From the NCBI RefSeq assembly GCF_013410065.1, contig NZ_JACCCW010000001.1, positions 1,359,187-1,423,186 on the forward strand: a stretch of 64,000 nt of DNA, read 5' to 3'. The notes under the pieces were generated by a model. It had not been told where the DNA came from and made no database searches. It worked only from the letters and a program-made list of their open reading frames with translations. Both the position numbers and the translations under genes were made by a program. The DNA comes from Granulicella arctica (GTDB taxonomy: Bacteria; Acidobacteriota; Terriglobia; Terriglobales; Acidobacteriaceae). Positions 53,592 through 63,800 of the stretch are shown here, in pieces; the stretch's first letter is position 1; every line of letters begins with the position of its first letter.

Positions 53592-54629
53592 ATGAAAAAA
53601 GTGCCTTCCCCCACTCCGAAGCTAAGTGATGTTGCTCGCTTGGCTGGTGTAGGTAATGCGACTGTCTCCCGTGTCCTGAACGGACGCCTGAATGTTAGCG
53701 AAGACAAGATCCGTCGCGTCAAGCAAGCGATCAGCGAGCTGAAGTATAGTCCCAACCGAATCGCTCGAAGCCTTAAAGGCGCGGCGTCCGGCATGATCGG
53801 GATGATCGTTCCCAGTATCTCGGATATGTTCTTCTCGCAATGTGCCGAAGCAGTGGAGAACGTTGCCAGGGAAAATGGTTCTCTACTCATTGTGATGGCC
53901 TCGCATGATGATCCATTGATCGAATTCGAGAATCTGCAACTGCTTCTTCTCCATCGGATCGACGGACTCATCCTATCCTCGGCTCGAACCCAGAACGCCA
54001 AGTTGTATAAGGAACTAAGTGGACTGACAGTACCGGTCGTCGGATTGGATCGCCCCTTGCAAAAGGCAAACCTTCCCTCTGTTATCAGTGAAAACTGCGG
54101 GGGTGCGAAGGCAGCAACGGAACACCTGCTGTCGCATGGTTATCGCAAGGTTCTCTGCATCCACGTTAAGCCCGAGCTATATCCCATCCGGGAGCGGCTC
54201 CATGGATACACCCAGGCAATGCACGAGGCTGGCCTCGAGCCGATCCTGCATAAGGTCGAAAGCGCGGCCGATGCAGAAGCATGTCTGCGCGAACATGTCG
54301 ATTCCACAAAGAGTACGATTGCTGTCTTTGCCGCGAATAATCTCGCAGCCCGGTTTACCTGGGAAGCACTCCGCATGCTTCACCTCGCTATTCCCAGTCA
54401 AGTCGCCATGCTTTGCTTCGACGACTTCGATCTCGCCGACAGTCTTACTCCGCCCATGAGCGTCGTACAGCAAATCGTAGACGATCTTGGGCGCAATGCC
54501 GCAGAACTCCTCTTCCGAAGAATGCAAGGCCGTGCTCGTGGTATTACGCAGACGAATAGCGATCCGTTGAGTCTACCCACGCGGCTCATTATTCGAGAAT
54601 CCTGTGGTTGCCATCTAACAAATAAGTAA
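53592..54629 (+). CDS. LacI-family transcriptional regulator
   Basis: The product has 345 residues. The N-terminal HTH is KLSDVARLAGVGNATVSRVLNGRLNVSEDKI, with the hinge helix SPNRIARSLKG; recognition-helix residues lie in NATVSRVL. The periplasmic-binding-protein-like domain shows GMIGMIVPSISDMFFSQCAEAVE, VPVVGLDRPLQ and the dimer segment CFDDFDLADSLTPPMSVVQQIVDDLGRNAAELLFRR. It probably binds a sugar or related ligand and controls the receptor genes on either side. The start follows the usual N-terminal spacing (KKVPSPTPKLSDVAR). It is divergent from the second TonB receptor gene and followed by a minus-strand TPR-receptor group. Confidence 0.94.
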   Translation: MKKVPSPTPKLSDVARLAGVGNATVSRVLNGRLNVSEDKIRRVKQAISELKYSPNRIARSLKGAASGMIGMIVPSISDMFFSQCAEAVENVARENGSLLIVMASHDDPLIEFENLQLLLLHRIDGLILSSARTQNAKLYKELSGLTVPVVGLDRPLQKANLPSVISENCGGAKAATEHLLSHGYRKVLCIHVKPELYPIRERLHGYTQAMHEAGLEPILHKVESAADAEACLREHVDSTKSTIAVFAANNLAARFTWEALRMLHLAIPSQVAMLCFDDFDLADSLTPPMSVVQQIVDDLGRNAAELLFRRMQGRARGITQTNSDPLSLPTRLIIRESCGCHLTNK

Positions 54630-54661
54630 CGTAGCTAGAAATTAAATAACATAGCTAGAAG
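54628..54661. repeat. Imperfect direct repeat downstream of lacI
   Basis: TAAC(G/A)TAGCTAGAA occurs at 54628-54641 and 54648-54661, 20 bases apart with one mismatch, just after the lacI stop codon. The role is unknown; it could be chance in AT-rich spacer DNA. Confidence 0.3.
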
Positions 54662-54689
54662 TGCCTAATAGGTATTCAGGTCTCAGAAG

Positions 54690-55835
54690 CTATGGATTTG
54701 CCCGAATCACATCTGCGGCATGCTTCTCTTCGCCAGCATGTTCCGCCTGCAACAATTGTTTAAACTTCGCATCGGCTGCTGCAGCCCGAGCAGGATCTCC
54801 AAGTGCCTTGTAGACCTTCGCGAGCAGAATCTGGATCGAGGGCTCGTCAGGCGCGGTCTTCTCCGCGCTAAGTAAATCGGGAAGCGAGTCGGCAGGCCTG
54901 CCAAGCCGCAGCAGTATCCGTGCTCGCTCGACTCGCGCCTGAGCAAGCGTAGGACACGTCGACAGCGCTGTATCCACCTGCTTCAACGCATCATCCGCCG
55001 ACTCGTTGAGCTCGTCGATAGTGTTCGCCAGCTTCCAGTGCGCGAGACAGTTCGTTCCACCTTGTTGGAGAATTGCTGTGAAACTATCTCGCGCCTCCGA
55101 CCATTCCCCCGCATTCCAGTACGCATCCGCAAGATGCCCCATTGCTCCAGCATCGTTGGGAGCAACCTCGAGCGCCTTCTTGTACTCCGCAATAGCGCCG
55201 GCAGTATTCTTCATGCTCTCCATAATCTCGCCGGAAAGCTCGTGCGACAGAGGAGAATTAGGATCAATAGCATGCACTCGCGCGAATGATTCCTGGGAGA
55301 GTTGTAACTGCAACTTGCCAAGCAGATACCATGCCTCCTGATCGTTCGGACCAATGCTTGTAAGTCGCCGAAGTTGTTGTACCGCCTCTTCCACATTATT
55401 CTGTTCAATCAGTGTATGAACAAGAGTGATTCTGGCGAAACGGTCGTCAGGCATGGCCTTCAATGCTGACTCAAGCGCTAACTTGGCTTTGTCGTACGAT
55501 CCTGTCTGGTAGTAGCTCGCCCCAAGTATGATCTCCGCCGGATGCATGGAGGGGTCGATCTTCAATCCGTGGACAAGAACTGGTACAGCATCAGCATAGC
55601 GCTCCATGTTGTAGTAGAGCCGACCTAGATTATTGTAAGCCGCTCCTAACTTCGGATCGATACGGAGAATCTTAAGATAGTCAACAACAGCATCTTCGTT
55701 GCGATTCGCTGCCTGCGCTACCCGCGCGTGTTCATAGAGAGTCTGCACCTCCGGAGAGACGGCCTGTTGCGCTCTAAGAGCAGCTTCACCACCAACGATA
55801 TTGCAAAATAGGAGGAATACAGCGATTCGCTTCAT
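54690..55835 (-). CDS. Exported TPR-repeat protein, first copy
   Basis: A 381-residue protein with a signal peptide (MKRIAVFLLFCNIVGGEAALRAQ). At least seven TPR units follow: for example EDAVVDYLKILRIDPKLGAAYNNLGRLYYNMERYADAVPVL, EAVQQLRRLTSIGPNDQEAWYLLGKLQ and AIAEYKKALEVAPNDAGAMGHLADAYWN. These form a superhelical protein-binding surface, presumably in the periplasm. Similar proteins commonly accompany Oar receptors in Acidobacteriota and may help deliver products or assemble the barrel; no enzyme motif is present. It is followed upstream on the minus strand by the third receptor, 90 bases away, with a terminator in between. A second TPR protein flanks the same receptor. Confidence 0.85.
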   Translation of the reverse strand: MKRIAVFLLFCNIVGGEAALRAQQAVSPEVQTLYEHARVAQAANRNEDAVVDYLKILRIDPKLGAAYNNLGRLYYNMERYADAVPVLVHGLKIDPSMHPAEIILGASYYQTGSYDKAKLALESALKAMPDDRFARITLVHTLIEQNNVEEAVQQLRRLTSIGPNDQEAWYLLGKLQLQLSQESFARVHAIDPNSPLSHELSGEIMESMKNTAGAIAEYKKALEVAPNDAGAMGHLADAYWNAGEWSEARDSFTAILQQGGTNCLAHWKLANTIDELNESADDALKQVDTALSTCPTLAQARVERARILLRLGRPADSLPDLLSAEKTAPDEPSIQILLAKVYKALGDPARAAAADAKFKQLLQAEHAGEEKHAADVIRANP

Positions 55836-55874
55836 AGAGGTCTTCAGTATAAGAGCGTGTCACAACAAAAGAAA

Positions 55875-55901
55875 CCGGGTTGCGAAAATATCGCAACCCG
55901 G
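55875..55901 (-). terminator. Intrinsic terminator after the third TonB receptor gene
   Basis: CCGGGTTGCGA and TCGCAACCCGG form an 11-bp perfect stem with a 5-base loop. On the minus strand it is followed by TTTCTTTTGTTG. It should end the receptor transcript before the TPR gene. Confidence 0.9.
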
Positions 55902-55925
55902 CAGTTTGGAGAAGCATCGTCCTAG

Positions 55926-58900
55926 TTAGAAGACAATCCTTCCGCTAAGTTGTCCCTGCCGGGGATTATTTTGTTGACCGGCGGCAACAAAGCCGAAATT
56001 GGATGCGTTGTCGATGTTGTTGTTCTGTCCCGTGTTGGTAAGTTGGTTGTTGTTATTGTTGGGATCTTCAAATTGAGTACGGTTGAGCACGTTGAAATAG
56101 TCCATCTGAAGAATGAAGGTGACGTGCTCTCCAATCGCAAACTTCTTGCGTGCATTAATATCTTCATCGTATGTTCCAGGATTACGCAGTTCGCTGTAGT
56201 TACGAACGGAGTTACCCAAAGTGTAGCTCCCGCTGGTACTCGCAAACGCATTTGTTGAGAACACCTGTTGTACGCTTTGACCGTTAACAAAGGTCAGGTT
56301 GTTGTAGCCGCTGGTCTTGCGAGCTACACCCTTGACCTCATTGGGACGGTTGAAGCAACCGTAGCATCCGAGCGGGTTATCGTTCTCCCCAATACCAAAC
56401 GGTGTTCCCGACTGATAGGACAGGACGAAGCCAATCTGTATGCCGCCAAGAATCTCTCCTGTAACTCCCTTGTTATTGACGAAGGACTTACCCGGACCAA
56501 TCGGCAGTTCATAGGTTCCGGCGATCTTCGTATTGTTCTTGATGTCGTTGCCCGCAACCGTCCACTCCGCCTTCTGGTTGTACTTGTTCTCCGGCAGACT
56601 GGCAAAGGTTGTAAAGCCGCTATCGACATTCGACATAGTCTTCGACAGCGTATAGGAGGTAAGGAACGACAGGCCGTTCGAGAAGCGTTTTTCAACGCTG
56701 GCCTGTAGACCATTGTAGTTAGCCGCTCCGCTTAGGTCGTAGTTGTTATATACGTTCGAGTACTGCGGGAAGGGGGAGAGAGTATGAGCAACCGTAGCAC
56801 TGCCACCGAGATCGTTGGAGTAGTTCGCATAGGGAGCTTGGATGCCGGCTGCTACCGCAGCTGTGGAATTGATGTTATCGCCCAGGAGGCTACCCAGGCT
56901 AAGAATGGAAGGGTTAGGCTGACTGATGGGATTCAGTTGTCCATTGAGGTGTACGGAACGGTTCCCGATATACGCCACCTGAAGGAAGGTATTCCAGGGC
57001 AGCTGATGCTGTACGTTGATGTTCCACTGTTGTACATATGGAGCCAGACCATCCTTCTTAGGATCGAAGGCGCGAATGGTAGTTCCGATTCCAAGCCCGG
57101 GGCTCAACACACCATTGGCCGGAGCAGGGATCGGGTTACTATCCCACTCGCCGTAACTCGGCGTATTAGTGCCCGTGCTGTTGCTATTGAAGGACCCCTG
57201 TAGCAGGTTGCCATAGCTGACAGCGACCTTGCTGGTGCCGTATTCATAAGCACCACCATTCAGGAAAGCCAGACTGTAACCCGCCTGAACAACCGTCTTA
57301 TCACTCACGGCATAAGCGAAGCCAAGCCGCGGGCCAAAGTGCTTGTAGTGAATATCGGCATGTGTAACGCCTGCGCAGGCCGCGCAGCTTCCGAACTGCG
57401 TTGCGACACCGGGTAGATTTCCAGCCGCTGCATTGAGGCCAGTCTGGTTGAGGTAGACAATCTGGTTCTTCTTCTCGGTGAACGGGCGCATGATGTCCCA
57501 GCGAAGGCCGAGGTTGACCGTCAGCTTCGGTGTGAACTTGATATCGTCCTGAATATAAGGCGATATCGACAAGTTGCGCAGGCTAAGTTCATTGGCAAAG
57601 ATACGGTCCGCGCTATCGACCTCTCCTAGTAGGAAGCTGGCGAACGAACTTCCCGTGGAACCGAAGAGAGTAGGGTTTGTTGCAATGGGTGCCGCAGTCG
57701 TTGCATGGCTGAAATTAATCTGCGCCGCACAGGCCTGGCACTCATTGTCATCCTGGTAGGTGCGACGGAACTCTCCGCCGATGTTGAGCGTATGACGCCC
57801 CTTTGACCAGAGCCAGTTGTTCACGATCGCAATGCCAAGCTTGCGATTGATCGACTGCACCCACCCGCTAGCCGTGCCATAGTTCGTCGGCTGGTACTGT
57901 CCATCGAACTGGATATTCGGAAAGACATCGCTGATCGGGTTCGCAACCACGCCAGGGAAAGAGACTCCACGCTTCACATTGAACTGGTTGCCGATCTCGC
58001 CGATCCAACCGAATCCAGCCGTCGCCACTAGCTTCGATGTAACTGCATTCGTGTAGTTGAGTAGGAAGACCGAGCCGAGCGCCGGGTTGTTCTTTGCACT
58101 TTGTAAGATGTTCGTGACCGGAACGATCGGGTCATTATCAAAGCCGGTGGTGTCATACGAGTTACGCCACTCGGTGTAGTGCAGCGACTGGGTCGGCGTC
58201 AGGTTGTGATCGACGACGAACCCAAAGACATGCGCGACCTCGGGAAAGGCATTCGGCGTGGCAGTCTTGTTGCTGGAGAGGCCAGGACGATCCGGATCAG
58301 GAATGGATGGGAGGATCGCGGCAGAGATCGCACTGAAGCGCGACGCAGGAATCTTGTTGTTTGGAAATGGAGCTTGAGTGAGCGGATCATAAATAGGAAT
58401 CAACTTGCCAGTGCTATCGACAAAGTCGGAAAAGTCGCCAGTCTTTTCCAGCGCAGTAGGAACGCTTCCAATGTTGTTGTTCGACGTGGCCGTCTTTCCA
58501 TAGTCGAGAGAAAAGTGGAAGAAGGTGCGGTCCTTGCCGTTGTAGAGTCCCGGAATAATCACCGGGCCCGCAATTGTAAAGCCGTAGTTGTTCTCGCGGC
58601 TGATTGGAGTGGTCGTATTGAAGTAACCCTTCGCGTCGAAGAACTCATTCCGATTGATGTAGAAGGCGTCTCCATGAAAGGAGTTGCCTCCAGAGGCCAT
58701 CTGGTAGGTCGTTGCACCCTGCGCCAGGCCATACTGTGCGGAGAAGGTAGAGCGCTCCACACGGAACTGGTTCACCAGCTCGAACGGTGGATTGATGCCC
58801 GTCTGATAGCCTTCGGTCTCTGCCTGTGGCGTCGGAATGCCGTTGAAGACAATCTCGTTCTGGAAGTCCACACCACCGTTGATGCGGTGCGAGAACGTGC

Positions 58901-59468
58901 TGCCCTGTACGCCCGGTGCCAGGAAGATGAAGCTGTCAATTTGCCGCCCTCTTCCGCTGCTGATTTCGGTAGGCAGAGCGTTTACAACCTCGGGTTCAAT
59001 CGTCGTTCCAAGCTCGGGCTGTGTTGTGTTCAGCGCAATAAGGGGAGAGGTTACCTCGACCGTCATGTCGGACTGTCCCGTAGTCAGCGTGATGTCGATC
59101 GTGGCCTCGGTACTGACCTCAATATTTACCTGGTCTCGGACCGCCTTGCTGAAGCTGGGGGCGACCACCGTAATGGTGTAGCGGCCGGGAAGCAGGCCCC
59201 TCGTCGTATACGTTCCGGCCGAACTGGTAACGGTATGGACGACTACACCCGTGCTGATGTTCTTCACCGAGACCGCAGCCCCGGGAATGATCGAACCGGT
59301 GGCATCCGAAACAGTACCGGTCACGCCGCTCGAAGCCTGCCCGAAGACCTGGACCGATGCCCCAAAGAGAAGACAAATAGCCAGCAAGATGCCGGAGAGG
59401 GATAGCCCTGATCGCGTGCCGGGAAAGGGATTGTCGCCTACGCTACGAGCAGTGGTGAATTGCCGCAT
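55926..59468 (-). CDS. Oar-type TonB-dependent receptor, third copy
   Basis: An 1180-residue protein. GGAGG lies six bases before the ATG at 59468. The signal region is GLSLSGILLAICLLFGASVQVFGQ. The CarboxypepD_reg-like domain follows: SGVTGTVSDATGSIIPGAAVSVKN and GTYTTRGLLPGRYTITVVAP. The plug region FQNEIVFNGIPTPQAETEGY and a long barrel, rich in Asn, Gly, Ser and Thr strands, follow. The C-terminus GQLSGRIVF gives the terminal Phe. It sits between two TPR genes. The candidate operator at 59599-59612 suggests LacI-family control. The C-terminal half contains poly-Asn runs (ITTTTNNNQL-like coding, for example PNNNNNQLTNTG), a possible slippage hotspot. Confidence 0.92.
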   Translation of the reverse strand: MRQFTTARSVGDNPFPGTRSGLSLSGILLAICLLFGASVQVFGQASSGVTGTVSDATGSIIPGAAVSVKNISTGVVVHTVTSSAGTYTTRGLLPGRYTITVVAPSFSKAVRDQVNIEVSTEATIDITLTTGQSDMTVEVTSPLIALNTTQPELGTTIEPEVVNALPTEISSGRGRQIDSFIFLAPGVQGSTFSHRINGGVDFQNEIVFNGIPTPQAETEGYQTGINPPFELVNQFRVERSTFSAQYGLAQGATTYQMASGGNSFHGDAFYINRNEFFDAKGYFNTTTPISRENNYGFTIAGPVIIPGLYNGKDRTFFHFSLDYGKTATSNNNIGSVPTALEKTGDFSDFVDSTGKLIPIYDPLTQAPFPNNKIPASRFSAISAAILPSIPDPDRPGLSSNKTATPNAFPEVAHVFGFVVDHNLTPTQSLHYTEWRNSYDTTGFDNDPIVPVTNILQSAKNNPALGSVFLLNYTNAVTSKLVATAGFGWIGEIGNQFNVKRGVSFPGVVANPISDVFPNIQFDGQYQPTNYGTASGWVQSINRKLGIAIVNNWLWSKGRHTLNIGGEFRRTYQDDNECQACAAQINFSHATTAAPIATNPTLFGSTGSSFASFLLGEVDSADRIFANELSLRNLSISPYIQDDIKFTPKLTVNLGLRWDIMRPFTEKKNQIVYLNQTGLNAAAGNLPGVATQFGSCAACAGVTHADIHYKHFGPRLGFAYAVSDKTVVQAGYSLAFLNGGAYEYGTSKVAVSYGNLLQGSFNSNSTGTNTPSYGEWDSNPIPAPANGVLSPGLGIGTTIRAFDPKKDGLAPYVQQWNINVQHQLPWNTFLQVAYIGNRSVHLNGQLNPISQPNPSILSLGSLLGDNINSTAAVAAGIQAPYANYSNDLGGSATVAHTLSPFPQYSNVYNNYDLSGAANYNGLQASVEKRFSNGLSFLTSYTLSKTMSNVDSGFTTFASLPENKYNQKAEWTVAGNDIKNNTKIAGTYELPIGPGKSFVNNKGVTGEILGGIQIGFVLSYQSGTPFGIGENDNPLGCYGCFNRPNEVKGVARKTSGYNNLTFVNGQSVQQVFSTNAFASTSGSYTLGNSVRNYSELRNPGTYDEDINARKKFAIGEHVTFILQMDYFNVLNRTQFEDPNNNNNQLTNTGQNNNIDNASNFGFVAAGQQNNPRQGQLSGRIVF

Positions 59469-59598
59469 GTTCCTGCCTCCAAGAAGTAGATATAGAGTCG
59501 ATCTCTATGGACCGTCTGAATCTTCGTAAACGCTAACGAGAAAATAATTCCAGCAGATCTGACGCCTACGTCGTTCCAAAATTTCAATCGCAGTACTC

Positions 59599-59612
59599 TG
59601 GAAACGATTTCA
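59599..59612 (-). promoter_or_regulatory. LacI-family operator-like site upstream of the third TonB receptor gene
   Basis: Read on the minus strand it is TGAAATCGTTTCCA. This matches 13 of 14 positions of the general LacI/cre-type pattern TGWNANCGNTNWCA. It lies about 130 bases before the receptor start, a promoter-proximal distance. Confidence 0.55.
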
Positions 59613-59727
59613 ACGGAGCAACTGTATCGCCCTCGGCAAGAAGATGTCAATCAAAAGATTGATATAAATATGCAACTTTGAGCACGTTAATGAATAAAGC
59701 AGAGCGCCAGGGCGGCGCAGTCTGAAC

Positions 59728-60774
59728 TTATCGTGCTATGTCGGGGTTCGGAACCGATGTATCTGTCTGAGTGCCCGCGAGTTGCGCCGCTTCGGCGAAC
59801 TCCCGTGATGCCTCATCCTTGTGTCCGGTTTTGCGATAAAGACGCCCTAGGAAGAAATGCAACGCCTCGATCTTCGGAGCCAGCGATACCGCAGCCTTCA
59901 ACTCCCCAAGCGCCTCGTCATTCCTTCCAAGCTGCTCGTACGCAAGCCCCAACTCCTGATGCGCCAGCGGATTGCGCGGTGCACCATTCGTTGCCTGAAC
60001 CAGCAGAGGAACGGCATCGCTAACTTTGCCCTGCTTGCGTAACAGCATGCCCAGGTCCAGATAGGGTTGAATGTCCTTCGCGGACGAAGAAGCCTCCTCC
60101 CACGCGATAGCCGTGCGATAGGCGGTAATCGCAGCGTCGGGACGCTGTAGCAGCTCATACACCAGCCCCAGGTTGTACTCGGCACGTAGATGGTGCGGGT
60201 CGAGCCGGAGGCACGTCAAAAACGATCGCTCCGCATCTGCCCCATGATTTTCGTTGTACTGTGTCCGCCCCAGCAGATACCAGATCAGTGGTTTCTCCGG
60301 CGCACGCTTGGCTGCTATCACAAGCCAACGCTCCGCATCCGCATCGTCCTTCAGCAGAATGTAATCGGACGCAACACCAAGCAGCTCCTCTGCCGTCGGC
60401 TCTCGAAACTTCGCTCCCTGCGTATACTCCGCCAGCGACTCCGTCGGCCTCTGCTCATGGAGCAACGTAAATCCCAGCAGAAAATACGCGTCGGGCGAAT
60501 CAGGCGACTGTTTCAAATAATCACGAAGCGAACGATCCGCTCCCGCATAATCGCCGCTCGCAAGCAATCTGCGCATGTCATTGAGAGGCTTGCCAGCATC
60601 GGCCTGCGTTTGGGATTGAGTCTGAGGTTGCGTCTGCGCTTCGGCCGGAACGATCCTGCCGCTCATCATCGCCAGAGCAAACACTGTACCCAGCAGAAGA
60701 GGCCTGTACGAGAAGTGCGACGATCTCGCACCTCGCCTCATTCCCAACTGCGTTTTGTCACAAATCATCTGCAT
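59728..60774 (-). CDS. Exported TPR-repeat protein, second copy
   Basis: About 348 residues. The N-terminus has a long n-region and a hydrophobic core (YRPLLLGTVFALAMMSGRIVPAEAQ); a shorter start at 60741 is also possible. A Gln/Thr-rich linker is followed by six or so TPR units (GADRSLRDYLKQSPDSPDAYFLLGFTLLHEQRPTESLAEY, then HHLRAEYNLGLVYELLQRPDAAITAYRTAI). It resembles the first TPR protein in layout but is not an obvious recent duplicate at the sequence level. It lies directly upstream (on the minus strand) of the third receptor gene, 259 bases away, with the LacI-like operator in between. Confidence 0.82.
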   Translation of the reverse strand: MQMICDKTQLGMRRGARSSHFSYRPLLLGTVFALAMMSGRIVPAEAQTQPQTQSQTQADAGKPLNDMRRLLASGDYAGADRSLRDYLKQSPDSPDAYFLLGFTLLHEQRPTESLAEYTQGAKFREPTAEELLGVASDYILLKDDADAERWLVIAAKRAPEKPLIWYLLGRTQYNENHGADAERSFLTCLRLDPHHLRAEYNLGLVYELLQRPDAAITAYRTAIAWEEASSSAKDIQPYLDLGMLLRKQGKVSDAVPLLVQATNGAPRNPLAHQELGLAYEQLGRNDEALGELKAAVSLAPKIEALHFFLGRLYRKTGHKDEASREFAEAAQLAGTQTDTSVPNPDIAR

Positions 60775-60800
60775 CGCAAAGACCAAGTTTACTGCATGAA

Positions 60801-60832
60801 GAAAAGGCGCAGTCCGAAGACCGCGCCTTTTC
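60801..60832 (-). terminator. Intrinsic terminator after the alpha-mannosidase gene
   Basis: GAAAAGGCGCAGTC and GACCGCGCCTTTTC form a 14-bp stem with one mismatch around CGAA. The minus-strand continuation contains TTTTC, so transcription of the GH38 gene should end here. Confidence 0.85.
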
Positions 60833-60853
60833 TATACTGCTCTATAACTTCCC

Positions 60854-63800
60854 TTACATCGCAGGAGCCGGCTTGTAGTTGATCTGCACCGTCTGGATCT
60901 CGAATGGAGTCACAGGCACCGTCACCTTATCACCAGAGACGGCGATTGGCTCACCCTCCGGCTTCTCCATCAGATTCACCAGCGTCGCGCTCGTGGCTCC
61001 CGGAGGAACAGTCAGGGTGACATCGCCGCCCTTGCCCGCCCATTCATAGAACCGCACGATCAGCCCATCACCCGACTCCGTCTTCTTCAGCGCAGTCAGC
61101 ACAACATTGTCCTTGTCGATGCTGGCGAACGAGTGCTCAGGCTTCATCTCGCCGCTATGCGCCTGTACCTGCATCGCCTTCAGGTCATAGTTGAACTCAT
61201 ACCCATGGCGAACCGTCAGCGCCTGCTTCCAGTCCCCTCCATGCGGATAGAGCGCATAACTGAAGTGATGCTCCTCGCGGTCTGCATCCGGATCAGGCCA
61301 CGTCGGCGAGCGCAGCAGCGTCAGCCGCAGCAGATTGTCCACAGCATCGTAGCCATACTTGGAGTTGTTCAGCAGACTGAAGCCGTGCTGTCCATCGCCA
61401 AGATCGGCCCAGCGCATCGCAGGAACCTCGAACTTCGCCTTCTCGAAGCTGTTGTTCCGCGTCGTAGGACGATCGATCGTCCCATAGGGAATCTCGAACG
61501 TCGCATGATCGCTGCTCGCTGCCAGCGGAAAGGAAGCCTTCAGCAAAACATGCGTCTCATGCCAGTCGATGTCGTTCGACACAATCGCATGATCGGCGCC
61601 AGCATACAGCGTGATGTCCTGCGTGAACTTCGAGCTCTGCCAGGTCCGCGCAACCCGGATCACAGACCGCAACGGACCCTGCTCCACCAGCTTGACTGAG
61701 TCAACACTATGCAGCAACGTCGGAGCCACATCGTATGTTCCCGGATCGACGTTCCATGCGTCATAGTCCTTCGGAGTGTCCTTGAACGTCTGCAACTCGT
61801 TGCCGCAGCCATCCTTCGCAATCGTCTCGAAGTTGGTCTTCTTGTCGAACAGCGAAGTGATGCAGCCCGTCTGCGGATCGACCACAACACGCAGGTTGTC
61901 GTTTTCAATCGTCGTATCTGAGCTCTTCAGGTCTGTCCGAAAATCCTTCTTGCCTGCCTCTGCATGCAGCACTACATAGCCAAGCGAAGGAACATCGTTC
62001 AACTGAAACAGCAGCTTGTAGGTATTCGTCTTCGGATCGCTCGAAAGCACCTGCGATGGCACAACGTGATTCTTCTCATCGAGAAGTGTCACCCCCTCCG
62101 CACCGGACGTCGGCAACTGCACCGAGACCTCGGTCAAGCCGCCACGCTGCCATCCGAGGGAGTTGAACACCACCACCGGAACGCCGGAGTGAGCGCGTGT
62201 GTCCACCTGCGCCGTCAAAGTATCCAGCGCCTTCGTGGATACCTCGTTGGTCGCCCAACGCACTTGGTTGTAATCCTTTTGGGCCTCTTTATAGATGATC
62301 CCAATACCAGAGCCGGCAGCAAGATCGTGGAACTGATTGAACAAAACATGCTTCCACGCATCCGAGATCTCATCCGCCGGATACTTCTGTCCATCGAGCC
62401 ACGCCAGAGAAGCGTACTTCTCCGCATCCAGCACCCACTCTTCGCTGTTACGCATGTTGCGCTTGTGGTCCGCCTGCGTTGTGAAGACGCCACGGTGATA
62501 CTCGAAATACAGCTCATCCTTCCACGTCGGGACAGTGATCTCGCCCGTTGGCGGAGCAGGAAGCTTCGTATCGCCTGCCGCCAGCGTCTTGTAGTCCCAC
62601 GTCGGCGAAGTAGGATTGAGCTCGCCTTCCACCTGCGTAAAGTACGGCTGCGCTGTGCCGAACTCCTCATGCGGAATGACCTTGTCCTTCTCCATCCAGT
62701 GCAGGCCCTCGTCGAGCATCGTCCGAGTCGGCCCGCCGCCATGGTCTCCCACGCCATACAGATCCAGCATGCTGGGCAATCCCGTTGCAAAGTCTCGCGC
62801 CGAAGCCATATCGCGCGACAGCCGCGTCGGATCGAGATTGTTGTTCGCATAGTCATGCGGAAAATACGCCAGCACCTTGCTGCCATCGGGAGACTCCCAC
62901 CAGAACAGCTTCAACGGCAACTGATTTGTATCGTTCCAGTGCATCTTCTGCGTCACAAAGTAGTCGATGCCCGACCGCTTGTAGATCTGCGGAAGCTGCC
63001 AGTTATATCCGAACGAATCTGGATTCCAGCCAATCCGCGTCGTCTTGCCGTAGAGCTTCTGGAAGGTCTCCTGTCCGATCAAAATCTGCCGCACCAGCGA
63101 TTCGCCGTCCGGCATATTCAGGTCCGGCTCCAGCCACATGCCGCCAACCAGCTCCCATCGCCCTTCCTTCACGCGCTCTGCGATCTGGCGATTCAAATCC
63201 GGATACTTGTCCGCCATCCACTGGCTGTACACCGCCGCAGACTGCGTATACGTATACGTCGGATACTCACTCATCAACTGCACCGCGCTTCCGAAGGTGC
63301 GCTTCACCGTATCGACCGTCTCTTCCCATGGCCACAACCACGCAGCATCAATATGCGAGTTGCCCGTCAAGTGGAAAGTCGCTGTCTGGAGCAGCGGTCG
63401 CAGCGCGCTCAACGTCGTCTGTGCCTGGCGCAGCGAAGCATCGAATTTTGCCTGATTCGCTGCGTCAAGTGCCTTCAAATCAACCTCGCCGACAGCCTTT
63501 GTCAGTATCTTGCGGTCGGCCTCCGAGCCCGGTGCCAGCGAGGGAACCATCGCCCCGGCCGATACAAACTCAGTCCGCAGATCTTCAGGATTCGGCCTCT
63601 TCGCCGTGAAGCTGATCTTCATATCCACGCCATCGAACCGCTTCACATCCACCGTCGGCAGCAGCTTCACCGCGACCAGCACCTTCTCACCCGGCTTCGC
63701 ATCGCTGAACAGTTGCACCTGCTCGAGATCGTCTCCCAGGGCAACCCGCCGACCATTGAAGTAGATAATCTCCGGCATCGGCCCATTCGCATTCGCCCGG

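Noticed and set aside
58179..59405. Plus-strand open frame of about 408 codons opposite the third TonB receptor gene
   Set aside because: It is an antisense shadow of the N-terminal half of the receptor, without a ribosome site or family features.
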